The notes: generated by a model from the letters alone, not told the origin. Positions 1-5,732 are shown, counted from the stretch's first letter. The stretch: 5,761 nt of DNA from Clostridiales bacterium UBA1779 (GCA_002314565.1 DCGL01000104.1:1-5761); one strand, 5' to 3'. A program made the numbers and translations.

Positions 1-43
1 TCCGCAGAACCGTCCCCCGGTTTACCTTCGAAAAAATCTGAAA

Positions 44-1516
44 TTATTCCGCGTCCTTTGCTCTGAAAATAAAGCCTACACGTGTACTTGAAAAATTGTT
101 CTTTCCGATAAAATGGACAAATTTTGACATAACGGCTTTTTCTTCGGTATTGTTTCTTCCGCCGTCGAACGCGCGGGTATCATCAATGATAATCTGCATA
201 TGATTCTGGAAAAGAATGATATCGCCGGGAAGGATTGAGCCTTTCTTTATCAGCGTTCCGATAGATTCAGTGCAGGGAATTATTTCGAAGTTTTTGTCGA
301 CGCAGGTCTGAACGGCAGAGCCCATCGTGTATCCGATTGTGCCGTCGTACTTGATGTTGAGCAGGCCGCTGGTCCAGAAGCCTTCATTTTTCATAGCCCA
401 GTTTACGGCTATAACACAGTTTGTCAGACGGTTGTTCGAGCTGCGGGCTTTCGTAATTGTGGCTTCATATCCGCTGTTTGCGTACTGGTAGTATTTTCCG
501 GCAGCCATATCGACTTCGAGTATTTCTTCAATCTCGTAGCAGTTTGCGAGTATGAGCTCCTGATTAGAATAGAATTTCGGCTTGAGTGACCAGTCAGGAG
601 CACTTGACGAATACTGAACAGAGCCGTCCTCGGGGAATGTTAGCTCAACTCTTCCGGCTGAGCTTAGATATTTTGCGATAAAGCTGTAAACGACCTGCTC
701 CGCGGCGGCCTCGCAGCCGGCAGACAGATACAGTGAGCCGTTTTTCATATAAATTGCAGTTTCGAAGGTATCGAGCTTTTTGTCATCGCGGGTTGCGTTT
801 CCGATTACTATCTCGTGAGCGGCGGCCTCCTTCACCGATGAAACCGATTCAAGGGAGCAGGAGCAGTGTCTTACAAGATATTTTGACAGTGTATTTGCAG
901 GATTTTTGTAATTTCCGCTTGATGCGTAAACGATTCTGTATTCGCGCAGATCAACTCCGTTTATGGTAATCGACTGGATTTCGGTGGTCACGCCCTGAGT
1001 GTAAAGAAAATCACGGCTGATATTTTCTATGCCTCCGGGTAGAATTTCCTTGATAAAATAATCCGCGGCAAGCTCCATCTGCTTGTCCGTCGAGCCGTTG
1101 ATGACGAGCTTTTCCCCGATAACGCAGATGATAAATCCGGCTTCGCTCATTTTCGAGAGAGCTTCTGCCGATTCCGGACGGTTCGTGTTTCCGAACAGAA
1201 TTTCACATTCCGGCGCCGTTTCGTTATTACCGATCCAGTCGTCCTTGAGAGAGAGGGATACTCCCGTTTTTTCGAGTATGGCACTTTTTACCGATACGAA
1301 CGCCGATTTGACGGCATCCGAGCAGGACTCCTGTCTGACCAGTAGGTATTTCTGTCCGTTATCTGCAATCAGATTGAGCCCTTTGACTTCCGCCTCCGTT
1401 TCCGATGCGGTTTCTGCAATTTCAGATTCCGGTTCCGGAACCGTTGCCGTTTCGGAGCAGGAGCACAACAGGGCACAGAAGCACAGAACCCATGATAGAA
1501 AACGAATTTTTTTCAT
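44..1516 (-). CDS. Secreted lipoprotein with duplicated N-terminal module and C-terminal NlpC/P60- or CHAP-like cysteine hydrolase domain
   Basis: 490 aa, TAA stop. The N-terminus (MKK, hydrophobic stretch about 7-17, lipobox-like LCSC with Cys20) is a lipoprotein signal, so the protein is probably anchored outside the cytoplasmic membrane. Residues 21-45 form an acidic Ser/Thr/Glu/Pro-rich linker. Residues about 46-160 and 182-285 look like two diverged copies of one alpha/beta module: each carries an EIxxGNxxR motif (105-113 and 235-243), then a strand-like segment, then a helix ending in FIKEIL or FIAKYL. This resembles the non-catalytic domain found beside GH20-type glycosidases, though that match is weak. 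Residues about 315-490 carry NC-V-I-A-V-NW (Cys367), LPGDIILF (429-436), H439 and AFDGGR (449-454), the order expected of NlpC/P60- or CHAP-like peptidoglycan hydrolases. The ATG follows GAAAGGGA at 6-7 nt. The signal and the Cys/His domain are clear; substrate and activity are inferred. Confidence 0.88.
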   Translation of the reverse strand: MKKIRFLSWVLCFCALLCSCSETATVPEPESEIAETASETEAEVKGLNLIADNGQKYLLVRQESCSDAVKSAFVSVKSAILEKTGVSLSLKDDWIGNNETAPECEILFGNTNRPESAEALSKMSEAGFIICVIGEKLVINGSTDKQMELAADYFIKEILPGGIENISRDFLYTQGVTTEIQSITINGVDLREYRIVYASSGNYKNPANTLSKYLVRHCSCSLESVSSVKEAAAHEIVIGNATRDDKKLDTFETAIYMKNGSLYLSAGCEAAAEQVVYSFIAKYLSSAGRVELTFPEDGSVQYSSSAPDWSLKPKFYSNQELILANCYEIEEILEVDMAAGKYYQYANSGYEATITKARSSNNRLTNCVIAVNWAMKNEGFWTSGLLNIKYDGTIGYTMGSAVQTCVDKNFEIIPCTESIGTLIKKGSILPGDIILFQNHMQIIIDDTRAFDGGRNNTEEKAVMSKFVHFIGKNNFSSTRVGFIFRAKDAE

Positions 1517-1548
1517 TATAAATCCCTTTCGATACTGTGATTGTGTAT

Positions 1549-1557
1549 ATTATATCA
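1549..1557 (-). promoter_or_regulatory. Extended -10 promoter of the lipoprotein gene
   Basis: On the minus strand TGATATAAT gives a perfect extended -10 (TG-n-TATAAT). A possible -35, TTGCAT, lies 20 bp upstream, which is too far to be convincing, so the extended -10 probably carries recognition. The predicted start near 1542 leaves a leader of about 25 nt, and the ribosome site GAAAGGGA (1523-1530) falls within it. Confidence 0.65.
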
Positions 1558-1618
1558 TAATAGTGCTTGTTTTTATGCAAAAAATCTTTATTTAATGAAT
1601 ATTTTTTAAAAAAATAAA

Positions 1619-1647
1619 TTGACAATGAAACGATTTCAAAATATAAT
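1619..1647 (+). promoter_or_regulatory. Consensus sigma-A promoter of the M42 peptidase gene
   Basis: TTGACA (1619-1624), a 17-bp spacer and TATAAT (1642-1647) match the housekeeping consensus at all twelve positions. A second, overlapping TATAAT lies at 1647-1652. The predicted start near 1654 leaves a short leader before the G-run ribosome site at 1669-1674. The gene is probably well and constitutively expressed; no operator palindrome is obvious. Confidence 0.88.
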
Positions 1648-1681
1648 ATAATATATATGAATTTCAGTGGGGGGCAATATT

Positions 1682-2728
1682 TTGGAAATGACAAGGGTTT
1701 ACGCGGATTTTGCTGCGCGCAAGGCAATTGAATTGCTTGAAGAGGACAGTCCTACCGGATTCACGAAGAAAGCGACTGCCTGGGTAAAGAAGGAGTTCGA
1801 AACTCTCGGTTACGCGACACGCACCTCAAATAAGGGAGCCGTTCTCGTGGATTTCGGAGGAGTTGATTCCCCCGAAGGAGCTCTCCTTTTCGAAGCTCAC
1901 GCCGATACTCTGGGCGCAATAGTTGCCGAAATCAAGGGCAACGGAAGACTTCGTGTTTCAAAAATCGGAGGACTGTGCGCTGCAAACGTTGAAACCGAAA
2001 ACGTAACGGTTTATACGAGAGTCGGCGACGAGTACGAAGGAACCTTCCAGCTCTGCAACCCCTCGCTTCACGTAAATAAAGACTCTGCTTCACAGGAAAG
2101 AACCTTTGACAGTATTGAAGTCGTAATTGACGAAAACGTATCGAGCGCGGAAGAGGTCCGCGCACTCGGCATCGAAGTCGGAGATTTTGTCTGCCCCTGC
2201 CCCCGTGCACATATAACCGAGTCCGGCTTCATCAAATCCAGATTCCTTGACGACAAGCTGTCGGTTGCAATCCTGCTTGGCTTTGCAAAGTTTGTAAAAG
2301 AAGAAAACATCAGACTTCCCAGACACGTTTACGCTCTGATGACAACCTACGAAGAGGTCGGACACGGAGGAGCGGTAATTCTTCCGAAAGACGTTACCGA
2401 AGCAATTTCCGTTGATATGGGCTGCGTCGGAAACGGGCTGCGCTGCACAGAGCATCAGTGCTCAATCTGCGTGAAAGATTCCGGAGGCCCCTACGATTAC
2501 GACGTAACGACGAAGCTCATCGAAGGAGCAAAGAAGGAAGAAGCCGACTACGTGACTGACGTTTATCCTTACTACGGTTCTGACGTCGAAGCAACTCTCG
2601 GCGCCGGCAACGATATCCGCCACGGCCTAATCGGTTCCGGAGTATATGCATCTCACGGATACGAGCGTTCACACATCGACGGCGTTTACGCCACAATGAA
2701 AACGATCAAGGGATATCTTGGGGTATAA
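1682..2728 (+). CDS. M42-family metallo-aminopeptidase (glutamyl aminopeptidase/endoglucanase-M-like, TET type)
   Basis: 348 aa from the chosen TTG start, normal for family M42. These cytosolic two-metal peptidases trim N-terminal residues from peptides, usually as large TET assemblies. Visible landmarks: SPTGF (23-27); EAHADTLG, with metal-ligand His73 and Asp75; LDDK with Asp190/Asp191 (bridging ligand); YEEVGHGG, with Glu224 (general base) and Glu225 (ligand); VDMG with Asp245; and ASHGYERSH, supplying the last ligand from His325 or His331. The stretch between His73 and Asp190 is the usual inserted beta-barrel domain. No catalytic residue appears missing and there is no signal peptide. Start choice: the G-run at 1669-1674 sits 7 nt before TTG 1682 and 13 nt before ATG 1688 (346 aa). 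GTG 1667 has no ribosome site and only about 13 nt of leader. The exact peptide preference cannot be read from sequence. Monocistronic, followed by hairpins. Confidence 0.92.
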   Translation: MEMTRVYADFAARKAIELLEEDSPTGFTKKATAWVKKEFETLGYATRTSNKGAVLVDFGGVDSPEGALLFEAHADTLGAIVAEIKGNGRLRVSKIGGLCAANVETENVTVYTRVGDEYEGTFQLCNPSLHVNKDSASQERTFDSIEVVIDENVSSAEEVRALGIEVGDFVCPCPRAHITESGFIKSRFLDDKLSVAILLGFAKFVKEENIRLPRHVYALMTTYEEVGHGGAVILPKDVTEAISVDMGCVGNGLRCTEHQCSICVKDSGGPYDYDVTTKLIEGAKKEEADYVTDVYPYYGSDVEATLGAGNDIRHGLIGSGVYASHGYERSHIDGVYATMKTIKGYLGV

Positions 2729-2742
2729 AAACTGAAACAGAT

Positions 2743-2782
2743 GACGGTGACAACGGGCTTTGCCCGTTGTCACCGTCGTTTT
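2743..2782 (+). terminator. Hairpin after the M42 gene, likely intrinsic terminator
   Basis: GACGGTGACAACGGGC (2743-2758) and GCCCGTTGTCACCGTC (2762-2777) form a perfect 16-bp stem around a TTT loop, followed by GTTTTGG. It begins 15 bp after the stop codon. The T-tract is short (four T), so on its own it may terminate imperfectly. Confidence 0.75.
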
Positions 2783-2796
2783 GGGGGATTATGACG

Positions 2797-2836
2797 TGCT
2801 GACAAGTTGAAGATCAACTTGTCAGCATTGTTTTTT
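2797..2836 (+). terminator. Second hairpin with T-rich tail, intrinsic terminator
   Basis: GCTGACAAGTTGA (2798-2810) pairs perfectly with TCAACTTGTCAGC (2814-2826) around loop AGA; T2797-A2827 adds a pair. The tail ATTG plus six T, then GTGA and seven more T, fits an intrinsic terminator backing up the hairpin at 2743. Its right arm runs into the first half-site of the adjacent repeat array (2825). Confidence 0.8.
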
Positions 2837-2870
2837 GTGATTTTTTTGAAAACAATGTCTGGAAATTACT

Positions 2871-3070
2871 GCTTGGCATTGTTTTTGATAATTTTTTCAA
2901 TAAACAATGCCAATCCCGAGAAGTCCGGCATTGTTTATTACTAAAAATTGGTAAAGCAATGCTGAGATATTTGTGCTTGGCATTGTTTTTGATAATTTTT
3001 TCAATAAACAATGCAAATCTTGAGAAGTCCGGCATTGTTTGTTGTAAAAAATTGGAAAAGCAATGCTGAG
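2871..3070 (+). repeat. Tandem 104-bp direct duplication inside the array
   Basis: Positions 2871-2966 and 2975-3070 are direct copies with a 104-bp period. I count 8 mismatches in 96 aligned bases (about 92% identity), and the first 40 bases are identical. Each copy holds two 52-bp units, so the array grew at least once by duplicating a dimer. Half-sites are conserved across the copies; mismatches cluster in the 17-bp gaps (around 2911-2917 against 3015-3021, and 2937-2952 against 3041-3056). Confidence 0.9.
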
Positions 3071-3094
3071 AGAAAAATAAAAGGCATTATTTAG

Positions 3095-3146
3095 GATAAA
3101 TAAAAAGAAAACCAATGCCGCGATGAAAATCTGCGGCATTGGTTTT
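3095..3146 (-). terminator. Hairpin terminator of the zinc-ribbon gene (possibly bidirectional)
   Basis: AAAACCAATGCCGC (3108-3121) and GCGGCATTGGTTTT (3133-3146) form a perfect 14-bp stem with an 11-nt loop. Read on the minus strand it lies 31 bp beyond the stop of the gene at 3177-3614 and is followed by a T-rich run (complement of 3095-3107). It also ends in TTTT on the plus strand. It is built from the last units of the repeat array, with the stem lengthened by matching changes on both arms. Confidence 0.7.
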
Positions 3147-3176
3147 GAATGATATTATTAAAAACGATGCTTGTAA

Positions 3177-3614
3177 TTATTTATCCAGAATCTCGACAAT
3201 GTTCTCGGTGTTGTGCTCTACGTGGAAACCGCAGTCAGGGCAGTCAACGGCACCGTTGTCGTAGCCGGGACGCATTTTGACGGAAGAACCGAGATAGTCA
3301 AACTGCTTTTTGCAGCGGGGGCAGACGGCGATGCAATGCTGCACACGAAGGCGGGAATTTACCGGTTTGTCTATGTGAGAATAAAACAGAGAAAGTGCCA
3401 GCGTCAGTCCGAACAGAGCTAAGGCAAAGCCTGCTCCGAGACCGATGAATTTAATAAACTCCCAGTTGATTTCTTTTTCGGTAATGAAATGCTGCACAAT
3501 CGGAATCATCAGAAGGATGAAAATCGAAAGCCAGAGGCACATAGTGATACTGAGCTTTAAATATGTGTGAAGCGCTTTTTTGGTCGGTTCGTTGTTTCGG
3601 TCAAACTGTGCCAT
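3177..3614 (-). CDS. Small two-helix membrane protein with C-terminal zinc ribbon, function unknown
   Basis: 145 aa. The polar N-terminus (1-18) is followed by two membrane helices, about 20-43 and 54-79, joined by a short charged loop (EKEINWE). A charged stretch (80-92) leads into a zinc ribbon: Cys98-Pro-Arg-Cys101 and Cys125-Pro-Asp-Cys128, with a probable beta-hairpin between the pairs. The tail (131-145) is acidic. The likely topology is a hairpin in the membrane with the ribbon in the cytoplasm. I do not recognise a named family; similar small membrane zinc-ribbon proteins are common hypotheticals in Firmicutes. Start choice: ATG 3614 has a good ribosome site (AGAGG, 7 nt upstream) and a strong promoter at 3688-3716. 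The frame stays open up to 3908, but that part is upstream of the promoter and crosses a structured GC-rich segment. Convergent with the peptidase gene. Confidence 0.82.
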   Translation of the reverse strand: MAQFDRNNEPTKKALHTYLKLSITMCLWLSIFILLMIPIVQHFITEKEINWEFIKFIGLGAGFALALFGLTLALSLFYSHIDKPVNSRLRVQHCIAVCPRCKKQFDYLGSSVKMRPGYDNGAVDCPDCGFHVEHNTENIVEILDK

Positions 3615-3687
3615 ACGGCCACCTCTTTCAAAAAATGTTCGGCATATACCAAAATCAAGCATATGACAAAACAAAAATAACGCAATG

Positions 3688-3716
3688 ATTGTACCACGAA
3701 TTGATATTTTTGGCAA
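3688..3716 (-). promoter_or_regulatory. Promoter of the zinc-ribbon membrane protein gene
   Basis: On the minus strand TTGCCA (3716-3711), a 17-bp spacer and TACAAT (3693-3688) form a sigma-A-type promoter, with an extended TGG before the -10. Predicted transcription start is near 3681, giving a leader of about 66 nt. Its position excludes translation from any start upstream of about 3680 in the main transcript and so supports the start at 3614. Confidence 0.75.
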
Positions 3717-3764
3717 TATATTTATGAGAAATAATTTCACAATCTTGAAATAATGATTCAAAAA

Positions 3765-3935
3765 CGTCATAAAACTGCCCCAAATACACCAAACGAGCCA
3801 ACCCTGCCGAGGGCGAGCGGGATCTGAGTTGCGTTCTGAGCGCAAAGCGACCCGCAGGGAGGCAATCCGATTTGCGTCGGGATTCTCAGACACGCCCCGT
3901 TTTGCCACAGCTTAGAGGGAGGTTTCTCAGGCAAG
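3765..3935. other. GC-rich structured non-coding segment between divergent promoters, possible interspersed repeat
   Basis: This block stands out as GC-rich between AT-rich flanks and carries several small inverted repeats: CCCTGC (3803-3808) with GCAGGG (3854-3859), TTGCG (3829-3833) with CGCAA (3841-3845), TCTGAG (3835-3840) with CTCAGA (3885-3890), and AATCCGA (3864-3870) with TCGGGATT (3877-3884, one bulge). The sequence and its minus-strand reading resemble interspersed non-coding repeats I recall from gut Clostridia, but that is memory and not a search. The whole gene-free stretch 3615-4108 otherwise holds only the two outward promoters and the gene leaders. No tRNA or known riboswitch was recognised. 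Confidence 0.4.
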
Positions 3936-4011
3936 CTTGTGTGCTTTGTCGGACTTTTCGTAAATAATCGCTTTGGTTATAATCATTCTTCTGTTTTCCG
4001 AAAAAAACGCT

Positions 4012-4039
4012 TTGTTTTTTTATGTTCGTATGGTATAAT
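4012..4039 (+). promoter_or_regulatory. Promoter of the SpoIIE-type phosphatase gene
   Basis: TATAAT (4034-4039) is preceded by TGG, giving a perfect extended -10. A weak -35, TTGTTT (4012-4017), lies 16 bp upstream. Predicted start is near 4046, leaving a leader of about 63 nt that contains the ribosome site GTGAGGA (4095-4101). Another TATAAT at 3978-3983 has no good -35. Confidence 0.72.
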
Positions 4040-4108
4040 ATTATATCTATTATTTGGGTTAGTACAACATTGCATACAGACATCCACTTTACCTGTGAGG
4101 ATTTGTCA

Positions 4109-5563
4109 ATGGAAACATTCAGACAGTTTGCGAAAGAATTTCGCAGCAAAATCGACAAGGCTCTTGAAAACGGAAACGTTTTCAAAGCCGGGGAAATCGA
4201 AGCCAACATAACAGTCGGAAGTATAATTTTCTTTATTCTGACGCTGCTTGTTGTCGGACTCGGACTTAATGAGTTTGGGGTATTCACCACCAATATATGG
4301 GGAATGAGAATTGCAACCGCCATTACACTGGTTATTGAAATACCGATAATGGCTATTAATCAGAAATATCACGGTGACAAAAAATGGCTCAGAGAGGCAC
4401 TGGCATGGGGGCTTATTGCCATATGTTCTGTTCTTTCAACCCTTCTTGGTCACAATGTCACACTGCTTATTGTTCTTCCCGTTATCGTAACCATCCGTTA
4501 TTGCAGTCCGACGTTTACAAAAAAAGTTTTCTTCTGGTCGTTTTTGTGGTTCACAATTGCTACAGTCGGAAACGCCTTTCTCGGTGTAGTAAACCTTAAC
4601 ATTTACAATCCGCAGATGGGAACCGTTCTGAATATTGAAGGAACGCTCAGACAGGCAGTTGAAGCAGTGGGATATGACAGAGTGACTTATTTGAAACAGC
4701 TCATTCTGAACGAGTACCTACCTAAGCTTATGATTTTTACCGTTATCGGATACACCTGCGTTCTTATTTCCTTCAAGGGGAAGGAAATGATAAAAAACCA
4801 GGCAGATATCTCAGGTAAATCAGCCAGAATCAGCACTGAACTTGACCTTGCTACGAGAATTCAGTCGGATATGCTGCCCTGTATTTTCCCGGCCTTCCCG
4901 GCGCACAGCGAACTTGATATTTATGCCAAGAACGTTCCCGCAAAAGAAATGGGCGGTGACTTTTACGACTTCTTTAAAATTGATAACGATCATATAGCCC
5001 TTGTAATGGCCGACGTTTCCGGAAAGGGAATAGGGGCGGCACTGTTTATGACAATTGCGAAAACCGTCGTAAAAAATCAGCTGATGCTGACAAACTCCCC
5101 CTCTATCGCTTTGGAAAACGCGAACGAACAGCTCTGCGAAAACAATCACGTCGGGCTTTTCGTAACTGCCTGGGCAGGAATTTATGAGATATCTACCGGA
5201 AAACTCACTTATGCAAATGCGGGACACAATTATCCCGTTCTTTACAGAAAAGGCGGTAAATGTGAGTATCTTAAGAGCTGCCGCAGCCTCGTTCTTGCCG
5301 CATTTGAAGGCACAAAATACCGTGATGAGCATATTTCACTTGCAAAGGGCGATGAGATATTTCTTTACACCGACGGTGTTACGGAAGCGACCAACATCCG
5401 TGAAGAGCTGTTCGGTGATCCCCGCCTGCTCAGATTCCTTGACGGCAGCATTTCAGTTGACGTAAAGCTTCAGGTGGATTCACTGTTTGAAGAACTTAAC
5501 AAATTCGCAGAGGGAGCAGAACAGTTCGACGACATAACGATGCTCGGTATGAAAATCAAGTGA
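4109..5563 (+). CDS. Membrane-anchored PP2C/SpoIIE (RsbU-type) serine phosphatase
   Basis: 484 aa. The first 34 residues are charged and cytoplasmic. Six membrane helices follow, at about 35-55, 65-84, 96-113, 117-131, 140-160 and 205-222, with an extracytoplasmic or re-entrant loop at 161-204 that could sense a signal. A linker (about 223-256), including ELDLATRIQSDMLP, is the coupling helix typical of RsbU/SpoIIE proteins. The phosphatase domain (about 268-484) keeps the metal-binding motifs: MGGDFYDFF (Asp284, Asp287), ADVSGKGIGAALFM (Asp302), AGHNYP (371-376), YTDGVTEA (Asp422) and FDDITML (Asp474/Asp475). Family members dephosphorylate anti-anti-sigma factors of the SpoIIAA/RsbV type in partner-switching pathways. 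No such partner, anti-sigma kinase or sigma factor is encoded here, so the target is elsewhere or unknown. Start choice: ATG 4109 has GAGGA 7 nt upstream; the frame is open from 4022, but that lies before the predicted transcription start. Confidence 0.92.
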   Translation: METFRQFAKEFRSKIDKALENGNVFKAGEIEANITVGSIIFFILTLLVVGLGLNEFGVFTTNIWGMRIATAITLVIEIPIMAINQKYHGDKKWLREALAWGLIAICSVLSTLLGHNVTLLIVLPVIVTIRYCSPTFTKKVFFWSFLWFTIATVGNAFLGVVNLNIYNPQMGTVLNIEGTLRQAVEAVGYDRVTYLKQLILNEYLPKLMIFTVIGYTCVLISFKGKEMIKNQADISGKSARISTELDLATRIQSDMLPCIFPAFPAHSELDIYAKNVPAKEMGGDFYDFFKIDNDHIALVMADVSGKGIGAALFMTIAKTVVKNQLMLTNSPSIALENANEQLCENNHVGLFVTAWAGIYEISTGKLTYANAGHNYPVLYRKGGKCEYLKSCRSLVLAAFEGTKYRDEHISLAKGDEIFLYTDGVTEATNIREELFGDPRLLRFLDGSISVDVKLQVDSLFEELNKFAEGAEQFDDITMLGMKIK

Positions 5564-5573
5564 TTAATTAATA

Positions 5574-5710
5574 GATGACAAGAGGACAATCCGACTTTCG
5601 TCGTGTACCTCTTGTCATCCTTGCCTTCCCCACGGGGGAAGGTGTCAAAGTTGGTTTAGCCCGACTTTGACGGATGAGGCTCAAGATGACAAAAATCATT
5701 TTTTGTTTTT
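5574..5710 (+). terminator. Multi-hairpin element downstream of the phosphatase gene, likely terminator/interspersed repeat
   Basis: Beginning 11 bp after the stop: GATGACAAGAGG (5574-5585) pairs with CCTCTTGTCATC (5608-5619), enclosing a small CGAC/GTCG stem. CCTTCCCC (5624-5631) pairs with GGGGAAGG (5635-5642). GTCAAAGTTGG (5644-5654) pairs with CCGACTTTGAC (5661-5671), with one G-T wobble. TTGTCATC(C)TTG (5612-5623) can instead pair with CAAGATGACAA (5682-5692), enclosing the two inner hairpins as a junction. A T-rich run (5699-5710) follows, so the whole may terminate the phosphatase transcript. The middle part resembles a hairpin repeat family I recall from gut Clostridia (GGGGAAGGTGTC...GACGGATGAGG); this is not verified. 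Confidence 0.6.
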
Positions 5711-5732
5711 AATTATCAGCATTAAAAGGCGA

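Larger units (their letters stand above)
2825..3170. repeat. Array of 14 alternating inverted half-sites (GCATTGTTT) at 26-bp pitch; seven 52-bp palindromic units
   Basis: The 9-mer GCATTGTTT and its complement AAACAATGC alternate strictly. First bases are at 2825, 2850, 2876, 2902, 2928, 2954, 2980, 3006, 3032, 3058, 3084, 3110, 3136 and 3162: every step is 26 bp except the first (25). Seven copies match 9/9 and seven match 8/9. The gaps are AT-rich and 17 bp long (16 in the first), both inside and between palindromes, so each half-site can pair with either neighbour. The array fills the space between two convergent genes, starting in the second terminator hairpin and stopping 6 bp before the stop codon at 3177. 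It is not CRISPR-like. Possible roles are a multi-site DNA-binding platform, a chain of RNA hairpins or terminators, or a passive expanded repeat. No function is known to me. Confidence 0.9.

Noticed and set aside
8..22. Small hairpin AACCG/CGGTT past the end of the lipoprotein gene, as its terminator
   Set aside because: The stem is only 5 bp and there is no T-tract in the minus direction; the rest of 1-43 shows nothing definable.
1083..1595. Plus-strand frame of 170 codons opposite the lipoprotein gene
   Set aside because: It is antisense to a gene with clear protein motifs and shows no recognisable domain or ribosome site.
1667..1681. GTG 1667 as start of the M42 peptidase
   Set aside because: It has no ribosome site, a leader of only about 13 nt, and the best candidate ribosome site (the G-run) overlaps and follows it.
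2814..3139. Two overlapping minus-strand reading frames of 73 and 80 codons across the array
   Set aside because: They contain the same peptide-like words in different frames because the 104-bp period is not a multiple of three. They lack ribosome sites and merely translate the repeat.
2825..3170. CRISPR array
   Set aside because: Only 9-bp alternating half-sites recur. The 17-bp gaps are partly shared between units rather than unique, there is no 23-40 bp direct repeat, and no cas gene is present.
3615..3908. N-terminal extension of the zinc-ribbon protein (start at 3908)
   Set aside because: It would start upstream of the predicted promoter (3688-3716) and has no ribosome site. ATG 3614 has a good one, and the extension reads through the structured GC-rich island.
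4022..4108. 29-residue N-terminal extension of the phosphatase (start at 4022)
   Set aside because: ATG 4022 lies upstream of the -10 box at 4034-4039, so it would not be in the transcript. ATG 4109 has a proper ribosome site.
4820..5332. Minus-strand frame of 170 codons opposite the phosphatase domain
   Set aside because: It is a shadow of the conserved SpoIIE-type catalytic domain.
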